Assembly: GCA_022640915.1 (NCBI GenBank)
Contig: JALCCT010000013.1
Location: forward strand, 1 to 35,972
Direction of reading: 5' to 3'
DNA from: Bifidobacterium sp.
GTDB taxonomy: Bacteria; Actinomycetota; Actinomycetes; Actinomycetales; Bifidobacteriaceae
Length of the DNA: 35,972 nucleotides
A program made the translations under genes and the position numbers. Of the stretch, positions 1-7,933 are shown one piece after another; position 1 is the stretch's first letter; each line of letters begins with the position of its first letter. The notes beneath the pieces are model-generated. The model had not been told where the DNA came from, searched no databases, and worked only from the letters and a program-made list of their open reading frames with translations.

Positions 1-1
1 G

Positions 2-88
2 CATACCGGCGACGAGCCAACTGCGGGCAGCGGCGTCGACTGGAACGAACTGCACGCCAGCACCCCATACCCCAACAACACCGACTAA
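2..88 (+). CDS. 3' end of an unidentified gene (partial)
   Basis: An open frame enters from the left edge and reads 28 codons to a TAA at 86-88, ending in ...STPYPNNTD. Codon use is normal for the window. Only a short hydrophilic C-terminus is visible, with no recognisable motif, so I assign no function. It converges on the hydrolase gene whose stop is at 165. It could also be a chance open frame, since only 87 bases are available. Confidence 0.4.
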   Translation, partial: HTGDEPTAGSGVDWNELHASTPYPNNTD

Positions 89-164
89 AAACCACAGTCT
101 AAACCAACACGTTTGTTCCTATAACCCTCCTAGGACCATAACCGGTACAAGGAACGCGTCCGAA

Positions 165-953
165 TCACACCGGCAGCAGACCGATCCAATCACGCAGCGC
201 TGCGCGCACCGCGTCCGGCTGATCAACGTGCACATTATGGCCCGATTCCTCGACTACCGTGTAGACGGCATTGGGGTAATGTGGCAACAGGTCGCGCTGA
301 TCCTCATAGCCAACGATCTGGTCTTCACGTCCGCAGATGATCGCGACCGGCCCTGCAAAAATACCGAATCGATCCTCTGGATTGCTGTCGAGGTAATACC
401 GGGATCCGAGCCGCATCAGCGCCTCACGATCACACAGCCTCGTGCCGGGCAGGATGAAACGCTGGTAGCGCCGCCAAGCTTCGAACGACCGGTTGACGCC
501 CATCTCGAGGAAATCAAGAGCCTGCGCTTTCGGCAGCGTCTTCGTCAGCTCATTATTAGGGTGCCGAACCGTATGCTCACCAACGCGACGATGGGCTTTG
601 ACCGGATCAACCACCGGCGCGAGCAACGCCATGCCGACGATATGCTCCGGCTGAGCGGCAAGTAGATCACGAGCCAAAGCCCCACCCATCGAGTTGGCAA
701 CCAAAGCGTAATCGCAATCCCCAACGAGCGCAGACACCGCGCCACGCAGCCAGCCGGAGAGCTCTTGCAGCCCGCCAGGAGCCGGCAATGCCGGGGTTTT
801 GCCGAAGCCCGGCAAATCAAGGTAGATACGTTTCGTATCATCAGGAAATACATCGTCGAGCATCATCAGCGAGCGATGATCCACACCCAAGCCATGGACG
901 AAGACAATCGGAAAACCCTCGCCCTGCACTGTGCAGAATGGCTCAATGCTCAC
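165..953 (-). CDS. alpha/beta hydrolase
   Basis: A 262-residue alpha/beta-hydrolase-fold protein, likely a cytoplasmic esterase-like enzyme of unknown substrate. An HGLG oxyanion motif is at residues 20-23. The nucleophile elbow is ANSMGG with Ser88, the acid is Asp211 in GREDQIVG and the base is His239 in ESGHNVHVD, so the triad is complete and in order. The nucleophile elbow has Asn-Ser rather than the common Gly-x-Ser. The start is GTG at 953, preceded by GAGGAGG about ten bases upstream. It lies 59 bp downstream of the HAD phosphatase gene on the same strand and may be co-transcribed. The family covers hydrolases, haloperoxidases and MhpC-like C-C hydrolases, and sequence alone does not choose among them. 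Confidence 0.85.
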   Translation of the reverse strand: MSIEPFCTVQGEGFPIVFVHGLGVDHRSLMMLDDVFPDDTKRIYLDLPGFGKTPALPAPGGLQELSGWLRGAVSALVGDCDYALVANSMGGALARDLLAAQPEHIVGMALLAPVVDPVKAHRRVGEHTVRHPNNELTKTLPKAQALDFLEMGVNRSFEAWRRYQRFILPGTRLCDREALMRLGSRYYLDSNPEDRFGIFAGPVAIICGREDQIVGYEDQRDLLPHYPNAVYTVVEESGHNVHVDQPDAVRAALRDWIGLLPV

Positions 954-1012
954 TGTCGTCTCGCCTCCTCAAGCTGTATCGTCACGCATTCCAGACCGTG
1001 CAGGGCGGCGAA

Positions 1013-1903
1013 TCAAGCAATCAGCTGCTCCACCCACTGCGCGACGCCATCCTCATTGTTCGCCGGGCACACTTCGTCGGCGACGCGCAGCACGTCCGGC
1101 CGCGCGTTGGCCACAGCTACGCCTCGGCCGGAAGCCTCGAGCATGGCGATATCGATGAGGTCGTCTCCGAACGCGGCCGTTTGATCCAGACCGATGCCCA
1201 TGCGACGGCACAGCTCGCGCAGTCCATCGCCCTTGTTGGCCAACGGGTTCATAAGCATCCACATCGTCCCCTCACAGATGCTCACCCCGAAGTCCGGCGG
1301 CAGCAGGCTGGCGAGCTGGACGCTCTGCGAACGGTCGGGGATGATGAAGATCTTTTCGGCCTCGCCCTGCGGCACATCATAAAAGTCTGAGATCACGAAC
1401 TTCTGCGTTTTCCACATGACGCTAGTATCGAAATTCGTATAGCGGACGTCGTTCATGACAATGCCCAGATGTAGGCCCGGTATGGCGTCGAGCAACGACC
1501 GGCACACGTCGCAAGCGCGGCGCGAGGAGAAACCCACGCGCGCCACGTGACCGTCGGCAGGAACCACTGGATTGTTGAGCATTGCCTCATCGGAATGCTT
1601 CGGATCGGTGTCGATCAGCGCGCCATTCAAATAGATGCAGGCATCGACTGGCAGCCGCCGAGTGAAGGACAGCGCGGTGCTCACCGGGCGTGCAGTTGCT
1701 ATGGCTAATTTCACACCCTGATCATGTGCCTGCTCAAGTATGTCAACGGTGTACTGCGACATGAAGCGTTCTTCGAATACGGGTGCATCATGTAACAGCG
1801 TGCCATCGAGATCAGCCACAAGCAGCCGCGTCGATCTTGAAATATTGGTGCCAGCCACAGATTGGTACGAATAATGCGTACGCGGTTCAGGCGCCAAGGC
1901 CAA
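1013..1903 (-). CDS. Cof-type HAD-IIB family phosphatase
   Basis: A haloacid dehalogenase-superfamily hydrolase of about 296 residues, probably dephosphorylating a sugar phosphate or flavin-type metabolite. Motif I is DLDGT at residues 31-35, with Asp31 as nucleophile and Asp33 as general acid. Motif II is ATARP. The C-terminal motif FGDDLIDIAMLE, followed by VAVANARPDV, is characteristic of the Cof/YbiV class. The start is uncertain. The longest frame begins at a TTG at 1903 and overlaps the end of secG by 17 bases, with no clear ribosome binding site. GTG codons at 1858 and at residue 29 are alternatives, but the latter leaves almost no strand before motif I. The substrate cannot be read from sequence. 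Confidence 0.85.
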   Translation of the reverse strand: MALAPEPRTHYSYQSVAGTNISRSTRLLVADLDGTLLHDAPVFEERFMSQYTVDILEQAHDQGVKLAIATARPVSTALSFTRRLPVDACIYLNGALIDTDPKHSDEAMLNNPVVPADGHVARVGFSSRRACDVCRSLLDAIPGLHLGIVMNDVRYTNFDTSVMWKTQKFVISDFYDVPQGEAEKIFIIPDRSQSVQLASLLPPDFGVSICEGTMWMLMNPLANKGDGLRELCRRMGIGLDQTAAFGDDLIDIAMLEASGRGVAVANARPDVLRVADEVCPANNEDGVAQWVEQLIA

Positions 1904-2147
1904 ACTTGGCCATCAACCCCAATGCGATAGCGATAGCCACCCAGACGAAGGCGATGATTACTGTCCACCGATTCAGGTTCTTCTCCGCCACGCCGGATGT
2001 ACCGGCATTCTGGGTGAGACCACCGCCGAACATGTCGGAGAGTCCGCCGCCCTTGCCTTTGTGCATGAGGATCAGCAACGTAAGCAAAATGCTGAAAACG
2101 ACAAGAACGATTTGCAGGACAAGCCTGACGACAGCGATAGCAGACAC
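1887..2147 (-). CDS. secG: preprotein translocase subunit SecG
   Basis: An 86-residue inner-membrane protein, the SecG component of the SecYEG translocon, which aids SecA-driven export. It has two hydrophobic helices (about residues 8-27 and 60-82) separated by the conserved cytoplasmic loop LMHKGKGGGLSDMFGGG, the SecG hallmark. The start is GTG at 2147 with GGAGG seven bases upstream. It follows tpiA on the same strand after 135 bp. A pgk-tpiA-secG order is common in actinobacteria and low-GC Gram-positives, which supports the call. Length is normal for the family. Confidence 0.95.
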   Translation of the reverse strand: MSAIAVVRLVLQIVLVVFSILLTLLILMHKGKGGGLSDMFGGGLTQNAGTSGVAEKNLNRWTVIIAFVWVAIAIALGLMAKFGLGA

Positions 2148-2282
2148 TGGTGAACCTCCATAGTTACGTTACAAGTGTTAAGGATAGCGCAAGGTGGTGA
2201 ACAAAGCGGCGTGAGCTCGCAGCAAAGGCGCAATCGGCAGGATTTGTCACATCGCGGGCACGGTTTCCTCACCGCGCCGAAT

Positions 2283-3077
2283 TCATCGTGTCTTCTTCAC
2301 CGTGAGCCTGGCGATACGCGAAAGCTCCTCGACATCCAGCGAGGCGCCGCCGATAAGGAATCCGTCGACGTCCTTCTGCTCGATAAGCTGCGACGCGTTG
2401 CCAGATGTGACCGAGCCACCATACAAAATGCGAACACTGTCGGCCACTTGCGCGCCAAAGCTCTCGCGCAGCTCGTCACGAAAAGCTTGTGCCGCATCTT
2501 GCGCGGTCTGAGGTGTGGCGACCATGCCTGTGCCGATGGCCCAGACCGGTTCATAGGCAATGATGAGCTGTGAGGCCTGAGTGTCGGACAGATCACGCGT
2601 GACATCACGCACCTGGCCTACGGCGAATTCAAGCTCGATGCCTTGGCGACGCTCCTCGAAGCTCTCCCCCACGCATAAGATCGGCCGCATGCCGGCCGCA
2701 AGTACTGCGCGCACCTGATCAACGATATTGGCGTCATCCTCAGGATGGTATTTGCGACGCTCGGAATGCCCTACGATCACGTAGCTGCATCCAAGGCGGG
2801 CAAGCATGTCGGCGGAGACATCACCGGTGAAAGCGCCTTGCGTAGTCACCGATACGCTCTGCGCCCCATAGCGGATCCTGAGCTTGTCGGCCTCAACGAG
2901 CACTTGCACACTGCGCAACGACGTGAACGACGGCATGAGCGCCACCTCGCAGCGTGTGTAGTCGAAATGGGCGTCACGCAAAAGCCACGTCAACTTCTGA
3001 ACAAAATAAGTGGCCTCAAGATGATCGAAATTCATCTTCCAGTTGCCGGCCACCAAAGGGATACGCGTCGCCTCCAT
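2283..3077 (-). CDS. tpiA: triosephosphate isomerase
   Basis: A cytoplasmic TIM-barrel enzyme of 264 residues that interconverts dihydroxyacetone phosphate and glyceraldehyde 3-phosphate. The catalytic residues are all visible: Lys14 in AGNWKMN, His104 in VGHSERR and Glu176 in AYEPVWAIGTG. Phosphate-binding loops YGGSV (219-223) and GGASL (243-247) are present. Length is near the usual 250-260. The ATG at 3077 follows an AAAGGA ribosome binding site. It sits between pgk and secG. A promoter with a perfect TATAAT lies about 95 bases upstream, so it can be expressed apart from pgk. Bifidobacteria need it for the lower branch of the fructose-6-phosphate shunt. Confidence 0.98.
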   Translation of the reverse strand: MEATRIPLVAGNWKMNFDHLEATYFVQKLTWLLRDAHFDYTRCEVALMPSFTSLRSVQVLVEADKLRIRYGAQSVSVTTQGAFTGDVSADMLARLGCSYVIVGHSERRKYHPEDDANIVDQVRAVLAAGMRPILCVGESFEERRQGIELEFAVGQVRDVTRDLSDTQASQLIIAYEPVWAIGTGMVATPQTAQDAAQAFRDELRESFGAQVADSVRILYGGSVTSGNASQLIEQKDVDGFLIGGASLDVEELSRIARLTVKKTR

Positions 3078-3168
3078 CCGCTGTCCTTTCTGTACGCCAT
3101 TGCCGAACTCTTGCGCAAATTATACGTAATGTGCATGGCTGCGCGCCGCTAAGGCAAACGCGAGGCCG

Positions 3169-3196
3169 ATTATAGCATTGCGGGCACGCCCGGCAA
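3169..3196 (-). promoter_or_regulatory. putative tpiA-secG promoter
   Basis: On the minus strand TTGCCG (3191-3196) is followed after 16 bases by a perfect TATAAT (3169-3174). Transcription would start near 3162 and leave a leader of about 85 bases before the tpiA ATG. The -35 element lies in the loop of the hairpin at 3174-3214 and the -10 adjoins its base. Confidence 0.55.
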
Positions 3197-3214
3197 GGGC
3201 ATGCCCGCAATGCT
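3174..3214. terminator. strong hairpin between pgk and tpiA
   Basis: A perfect 13-bp stem pairs 3174-3186 (AGCATTGCGGGCA) with 3202-3214. The loop contains a further GCCC/GGGC pairing. It lies 33 bp downstream of the pgk stop and could end or pause pgk transcription. There is no U-tract, so it is not a classical intrinsic terminator; it may instead stabilise the pgk 3' end. Confidence 0.5.
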
Positions 3215-3217
3215 CAG

Positions 3218-3237
3218 GTTTGTGCCGCGGCACAAAC
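3218..3237. promoter_or_regulatory. perfect 20-bp palindrome after pgk
   Basis: GTTTGTGCCGCGGCACAAAC is a perfect palindrome ten bases beyond the pgk stop and about 20 bases upstream of the tpiA -35 element. Its uninterrupted dyad resembles a LacI-family operator more than a terminator, because it has no loop and no U-tract. The regulator is unknown. Confidence 0.4.
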
Positions 3238-3246
3238 GTCAGTGGA

Positions 3247-4452
3247 CTATTCGAGTACCTTCAGACCCGGGAGCTCCTTGCCTTCGAGGAATTCAAGGGA
3301 GGCGCCGCCACCCGTGGAGATGTGCGAGAACCCGCTTTCCGGGAAGTTCAGGTTGCGCACTGCGGAGGCGGAATCGCCGCCGCCCACAATCGTGAAGGCG
3401 CCGGCCGCGGTCGCATCCACCAATGCCTGCGCGATAGTTCGCGTGCCCTCGGCGAATTGCGGAACTTCGAACACTCCCATCGGGCCGTTCCACACAACCG
3501 TCTTGGAGTCAACAATTTTATCGTGGAAGAGCTTATCCGATTCCGGGCCGATATCCAAGCCCATCTTGTCAGCAGGGATCGCGTTAGCGGCAACGACTTC
3601 GGGATCTATCGGCGTATCTCCCGCAGGGAACCCGGCATTGACAACGATATCGGTCGGCAGCACGAGTTCGACGCCGTTGCTCTTAGCAGTCTCGATATAG
3701 CCCTTGACCTTCTCGAGCTGATCCTCTTCAAGTAGCGAGGTTCCGACCTCGTAGCCTTCGGCCTTCAAGAATGTGAAAACCATGCCGCCACCGATAACAA
3801 GCCGGTTGGCCTTGCCCAGCAAATTCTCGATCACGCCCAGCTTGTCGGAGACCTTGGACCCGCCCAGAACCACTGTCAGTGGACGTTCAGGGTTATCGGT
3901 GGCCTTGGACAGTGCAGTGACTTCCTTCTCGACCAAAAGGCCTGCTGCAGCCGGCAGATCAGCAGCCACATCGTAATTGGAACCTTGTGCGCGATGCACT
4001 ACGCCGAAGCCATCGGAGACGAACACGTCGCCAAGCGCGGCGATCTTCTTGGCGTAGGCAGCCCGTTCGGACGCATCTTTGCTGGTCTCTTCGGGGTTGA
4101 ATCGCACATTCTCAAGCAGTACGACATCGCCATCCTTCATGGCGGCGACCTTGGCATGGGCGTCATCGCCGTAGGTGTCACAAGCCAGCGGTACATCCAT
4201 GCCCAAAAGCTCTCCCAGTCGCACAGCCACCGGAGCCAGTGACAGCTCGGGGACGACTTTGCCCTTCGGGCGACCCAAATGCGCCATGAGAATCACCTTG
4301 GCGCCCTCGTCACGCAAGGTGTTGATAGTCGGCAGCGCGGCTTTGATACGACCGTCATCGGTGATGGTGGTGCCCTTGAGCGGGACATTGAAATCGGCGC
4401 GGACAAGGACGCGCTTGCCGCTAAGATCTCCGAGATCCTTGAGAGTCTTCAT
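3247..4452 (-). CDS. pgk: phosphoglycerate kinase
   Basis: A cytoplasmic glycolytic enzyme of 401 residues that makes ATP and 3-phosphoglycerate from 1,3-bisphosphoglycerate. The N-terminal signature [12 protein letters not shown] and the motifs MAHLGRPKG and LLENVRF bind the acid substrate. The nucleotide domain shows [12 protein letters not shown], the glycine-rich GGGDSASA and the ending [18 protein letters not shown]. Length is typical. The ATG at 4452 has AAAGGA a few bases upstream. It lies between whiA and tpiA on the minus strand. Its 5' region carries its own promoter candidate and two inverted repeats (4474-4498 and 4512-4526), so it is probably regulated apart from whiA. Confidence 0.98.
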   Translation of the reverse strand: MKTLKDLGDLSGKRVLVRADFNVPLKGTTITDDGRIKAALPTINTLRDEGAKVILMAHLGRPKGKVVPELSLAPVAVRLGELLGMDVPLACDTYGDDAHAKVAAMKDGDVVLLENVRFNPEETSKDASERAAYAKKIAALGDVFVSDGFGVVHRAQGSNYDVAADLPAAAGLLVEKEVTALSKATDNPERPLTVVLGGSKVSDKLGVIENLLGKANRLVIGGGMVFTFLKAEGYEVGTSLLEEDQLEKVKGYIETAKSNGVELVLPTDIVVNAGFPAGDTPIDPEVVAANAIPADKMGLDIGPESDKLFHDKIVDSKTVVWNGPMGVFEVPQFAEGTRTIAQALVDATAAGAFTIVGGGDSASAVRNLNFPESGFSHISTGGGASLEFLEGKELPGLKVLE

Positions 4453-4473
4453 GAATATCCTTTCCTAACCGCC

Positions 4474-4498
4474 TTGCTGTATCCGTCGGATACAGCAA
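4474..4498. promoter_or_regulatory. inverted repeat in the pgk 5' untranslated region
   Basis: Arms of 11 bp, TTGCTGTATCC (4474-4484) and its exact complement (4488-4498), flank a 3-base centre. The element begins 21 bases upstream of the pgk ATG and downstream of the predicted start of transcription. It could be an operator acting as a roadblock or an RNA hairpin near the ribosome binding site. Confidence 0.45.
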
Positions 4499-4511
4499 AC
4501 GGACAGAGTAT

Positions 4512-4546
4512 GGCGTGATATACGCCACATTTCATAATACCGTCAG
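4512..4546 (-). promoter_or_regulatory. putative pgk promoter with embedded inverted repeat
   Basis: On the minus strand CTGACG (4541-4546) precedes TATATC (4517-4522) by 18 bases. The -10 element is the centre of the inverted repeat GGCGT-N5-ACGCC (4512-4526), so a protein bound to that dyad would occlude it. Confidence 0.4.
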
Positions 4547-4661
4547 CAATAAACAACAGGCTGTGTTCGCTCACACTCGCCCAGCGCGAACATACACCGC
4601 CCCTATGCGATGCATGTTCGGTCGCTACCGCGTGTTCTCACGTGTTCCCAGTCGCTAATTC

Positions 4662-5606
4662 TCAGCCCTGCCGGCGTGCCTTGTCGATTTTATCTGCGAG
4701 CTGCAGGAGGCGGCGGATGCGCCCGGCGATCGCGTCCTTGGTGATGGGCGGATCAGACAGACGGCCCAACTCTTCGAGACTGGCATCCGTGTGTCCCAGA
4801 CGCAGCAAACCAGCGGCTTTGAGATTCTCCGGCATGTCATCACCAAGGATCTCGAAGGCGCGGTGCACTTTCTCGCTGGCCTCTGCTGCGGCCTTGGCAC
4901 TGCGGCGCATATTCGCATCGTCGAAGTTGGCCAAACGGTTCGCCTTGCCACGCGCCTCGCCATCCGAGCGCTTGCCCGTCCATTCCCGAGCTGATCGCGG
5001 CGCCCCCATGAGGATGAGCATGCGCTCAATCGCATCAGGATCACGCAGCGTCACCCGCTCCGAGCTGCGCACCAGCCGCGCCTTCGCGCTGATGCCCAGC
5101 CGACGTGCGGCGCCCTGCAGGGCAAGCGCGGTTTCGTGCGAGGGGCAGATGATTTCAAGATAACTGGCCTTGCCGGGATCGGAGACGGCTCCACGCGCCA
5201 GGAAGGCGCCTCGCCATGCGGCTTTTATCTGGGCAATATTGCCGCTGACTATATCCGCGGGAAGCCCTTTGACCAGCCTCATGCGGCGATCCAGCAGGCC
5301 AGCCTGCAGGGCAAGCGCAGTCGCCCCACGTTCGACGAGCACGTCGTAGCGCTGCATCACTCCGTACGGAGTCTGCCGCGTGACGCGGCTGACTGAGGCC
5401 TCTTTCTGAAAAAATTGCGCTATGGCCTTCTGAAGCCACGTCGCAGCCTGCACGGAATCGAACTGGGCCCGAATAACCGCCTGATTGTTCACCGGACGCA
5501 GCCCGCCACCGAAACGCATCATCGTCGAGGCCTGCGCCATCTTTGCAGCCGGCGAATCAATCTCTATTGCGGCGAGCTCGCTTTTGACATCGTCAAGAAG
5601 TGCCAA
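4662..5606 (-). CDS. whiA: DNA-binding protein WhiA
   Basis: A 314-residue WhiA protein (DUF199 family), a transcription factor with a degenerate LAGLIDADG homing-endonuclease-like N-terminal domain and a C-terminal helix-turn-helix. The start [12 protein letters not shown] and the C-terminal [32 protein letters not shown] are typical. In Streptomyces WhiA acts in sporulation septation; in non-sporulating bacteria it affects division and chromosome segregation. The start is TTG at 5606 with GAGGAGG seven bases upstream. It follows rapZ, but the yvcK-like gene usually found between them in Firmicutes and many actinobacteria is absent. The 177-bp gap before it allows a separate promoter. Confidence 0.95.
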   Translation of the reverse strand: MALLDDVKSELAAIEIDSPAAKMAQASTMMRFGGGLRPVNNQAVIRAQFDSVQAATWLQKAIAQFFQKEASVSRVTRQTPYGVMQRYDVLVERGATALALQAGLLDRRMRLVKGLPADIVSGNIAQIKAAWRGAFLARGAVSDPGKASYLEIICPSHETALALQGAARRLGISAKARLVRSSERVTLRDPDAIERMLILMGAPRSAREWTGKRSDGEARGKANRLANFDDANMRRSAKAAAEASEKVHRAFEILGDDMPENLKAAGLLRLGHTDASLEELGRLSDPPITKDAIAGRIRRLLQLADKIDKARRQG

Positions 5607-5783
5607 GAACCGACCTCCTCATTTCCCGTTCTTCAATGCTGATAAGGCATGACAACGGGTAACCGTTCCCGCAACGCCACGGCTATCTGTGTTACCTAAC
5701 GACTTGGACAAGAGTACCTTTTCAACGCCGTTTTCGATACAAAAAATCTCGCGATACGAAATTCTCAACGTTGTCATGCGCCT

Positions 5784-6743
5784 TCATACCTCGCCAAGTT
5801 TGCGTTGGCGGCGCGGCAGGTCACGCGCCGAAACTGTCACCGAAAGACCATGCCCGCGCATGCGCTGCGCCAGCGCCGCGCTCATCGCGACCGAGCGGTG
5901 CTGGCCGCCAGTACAGCCTACGGCGATAGTCACATAATGCTTGTCTTCCTTCGCATAGCCCTCGATAGCTATCATTACTGCCTTCTCGTATGAGTCGAGA
6001 AACTCTCCCGCTCCATCACTGGAAAGCACGTAGTCGCTCACCGGCCTGTCCTGCCCATTCAGTTCGCGCAGCTCAGGCACCCAGTAGGGATTCGGCAAGA
6101 AGCGAACGTCAGCGACGAAATCTGCGTCGAGCGGAATGCCATACTTGAATCCGAAGCTGAAGATATGCACAGAGACCATGGATGCCCCAGAGCCCAGCAG
6201 CGCCTCGTAAAGTTTCGTGGAAAGCTGATGGATGCTTAAGGTCGACGTGTCGATGACAGTGTCGGCGCGCTCCTTGAGGTTGGCCAGCAATTCACGCTCC
6301 TCATGGATGCCATCGATCAGCCGGTTGCCATGCTGCAGCGGATGCGGCCTACGCACGGACTCATAACGCTTGATGAGCACTTCGTCGTCCGCGTCCAAAA
6401 ACAGAATCCTCGTTTTCACGCCGAGATCGTCTAAATGGCTGAGCACTGCTGAAAGGTCGTCGAAGTAGCTGCGAGAGCGCACGTCGATCACAGCCGCAAG
6501 CTTATGCACCTTCGACGCTGATGCCGTCATCATATCAACCAGCGGCACCAGCAGCTTCGGCGGCATATTGTCGACCACATACCAGCCCATGTCTTCGACA
6601 GAGTCGGCGGCGTGCGAGCGTCCCGCACCGCTCATTCCGGTGATGAGCAGAACCTCAAATTCGTCTGCCGGCCGCGGCATCTGTCTCTCAGTCTCTCCGC
6701 CCTCAGCTGTCCCGTGCCGGGATACGCTTACCACACTCACCAT
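5784..6743 (-). CDS. rapZ: RNase adapter protein RapZ / nucleotide-binding YvcJ family
   Basis: A 319-residue member of the RapZ/YvcJ (UPF0042) P-loop family. The Walker A motif GMSGAGRS has Arg for the usual Lys, as I recall is common in actinobacterial members. DNMPP, the Walker B-like ILFLDADDEVLIKRYESVRRPHPL, the FGFKYG...DVRFLPNPYW block and the C-terminal VTIAVGCTGGQHRSVAMS follow. In E. coli RapZ directs decay of the GlmZ small RNA; in Gram-positives the role is less clear. The ATG at 6743 overlaps the aroE stop by seven bases, so translation is probably coupled. In-frame GTGs at 6740 and 6734 and an ATG at 6680 are alternative starts, because AGGAGG sits too close to the first ATG. 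Confidence 0.93.
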   Translation of the reverse strand: MVSVVSVSRHGTAEGGETERQMPRPADEFEVLLITGMSGAGRSHAADSVEDMGWYVVDNMPPKLLVPLVDMMTASASKVHKLAAVIDVRSRSYFDDLSAVLSHLDDLGVKTRILFLDADDEVLIKRYESVRRPHPLQHGNRLIDGIHEERELLANLKERADTVIDTSTLSIHQLSTKLYEALLGSGASMVSVHIFSFGFKYGIPLDADFVADVRFLPNPYWVPELRELNGQDRPVSDYVLSSDGAGEFLDSYEKAVMIAIEGYAKEDKHYVTIAVGCTGGQHRSVAMSAALAQRMRGHGLSVTVSARDLPRRQRKLGEV

Positions 6744-7885
6744 GCCTCCTGTAATGCCGCTCTCATAGTCTGCTCCAACCGTACATCGTCTATGTCACCA
6801 TCGTTGACCGCATCGTTATTGGCATCATCGCCATTGCCATCATCTTCAGCGACGCGCCAGCGGCCTGCATCACGCCCCGTCATCAGGCATACCTGCACAA
6901 TGGCCTGGTACAGCAGCATCTCCTCGCCGCCAACCGCCATGCCTCCGGCTCCCGCCCACGCGCGCTGCAGGGCGCTGGGTCGCGGATCGTAGGCGACATC
7001 GAGCAAGGCGCTCTGCGACGCTATGGCTCCGCCCCGTGCGCTCAGCCGTCGTGCGATAGTGTCGGCGGCGTGCGCAGGCAGCGTGCTGATCACGATGTCG
7101 GCATCGACTATGCGTTTGACAGCGATATCTAGATCATGCTCCTGCATGGAGAGCGTCTCCAGGGCGATCGCGGTGTGCCGGTCGCCGAACCGCGCGATGC
7201 CGGGATTCGCATCGGGGCGACGCGATACGACAGCGGTCTCGATGCACGAGGCGCCCTTGGCCATCACCACGCATGCAGCGAGGGCAGAGAGCGCTGTGCT
7301 GCCATTGCCCAGGATCACAGTGCGTACCGGTTTGCCGCCGATCGCCGACAGCGAACCGGATTGCGTCGTCTTATGCCCGGTTCTCCGTTCCCTCGTCTGC
7401 GCAGACCCATGCGAGATTCCCCACGCGTGCCGAAACGCAAGCACAATGCCATCAACATCGGTGTTGTACAGCGCGATAGGGCAATCGGTGGCGAAACCAG
7501 CGCCGCAGCCGTCATCCGGATTCGAAGCGCCTACGAACACGGCAGTATTGGCCAATCCGAGTTCACGACTCCACCTGTCGCACGGCGTGCCATAGGACAT
7601 AACGGTTTTCTTGAGCGGCATGGTCAGACTCAGACCGGCCCATGAGCCATCTAGGGAGACGAGGAAGGCTTCGAGCTCTGCCTGGCCCACTTCTTCGCGG
7701 TTGTACTGCCAGCCTTCGAGATTCAGCGCCCGGTATGCAGCGTTGTGCAGCGCTGGCGAGAGAGAATGCGCGATGGGTTTGCCCAGCACTGCACAACGTC
7801 GCCGCGCAGCAGCCTGGTTCGCCAGGTCCGCATGATCCGCCTGGCCTGATCCACCTGTACGACTCGCATGGTTCGATGCTGCCAA
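6737..7885 (-). CDS. aroE: shikimate dehydrogenase family protein
   Basis: A shikimate 5-dehydrogenase, which reduces 3-dehydroshikimate with NADPH in aromatic amino acid synthesis. The substrate domain has VLGKPIAHSLSPALHNAAY, the lysine-containing LTMPLKKTV and YNTDVDG. The cofactor domain has VLGNGSTALSA, in which the glycine loop is weaker than the classical GAGGA. The C-terminus is GGEEMLLYQAIVQ. At about 382 residues it is roughly 110 longer than usual, from a low-complexity N-terminus and internal insertions. The TTG at 7885 is chosen because GGGAGGAGAGG lies just upstream; an ATG at 7915 is the alternative. It lies between uvrC and rapZ, overlapping rapZ. Confidence 0.88.
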   Translation of the reverse strand: MAASNHASRTGGSGQADHADLANQAAARRRCAVLGKPIAHSLSPALHNAAYRALNLEGWQYNREEVGQAELEAFLVSLDGSWAGLSLTMPLKKTVMSYGTPCDRWSRELGLANTAVFVGASNPDDGCGAGFATDCPIALYNTDVDGIVLAFRHAWGISHGSAQTRERRTGHKTTQSGSLSAIGGKPVRTVILGNGSTALSALAACVVMAKGASCIETAVVSRRPDANPGIARFGDRHTAIALETLSMQEHDLDIAVKRIVDADIVISTLPAHAADTIARRLSARGGAIASQSALLDVAYDPRPSALQRAWAGAGGMAVGGEEMLLYQAIVQVCLMTGRDAGRWRVAEDDGNGDDANNDAVNDGDIDDVRLEQTMRAALQEAW

Positions 7886-7933
7886 AGTCCTCTCCTCCCG
7901 CTGTGCATATCTCATGCTAGCCGAAGTATAGCG

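Noticed and set aside
6600..6650. Arg instead of Lys in the RapZ Walker A motif
   Set aside because: GMSGAGRS is, to my knowledge, common in actinobacterial members, so it is not a defect specific to this gene.
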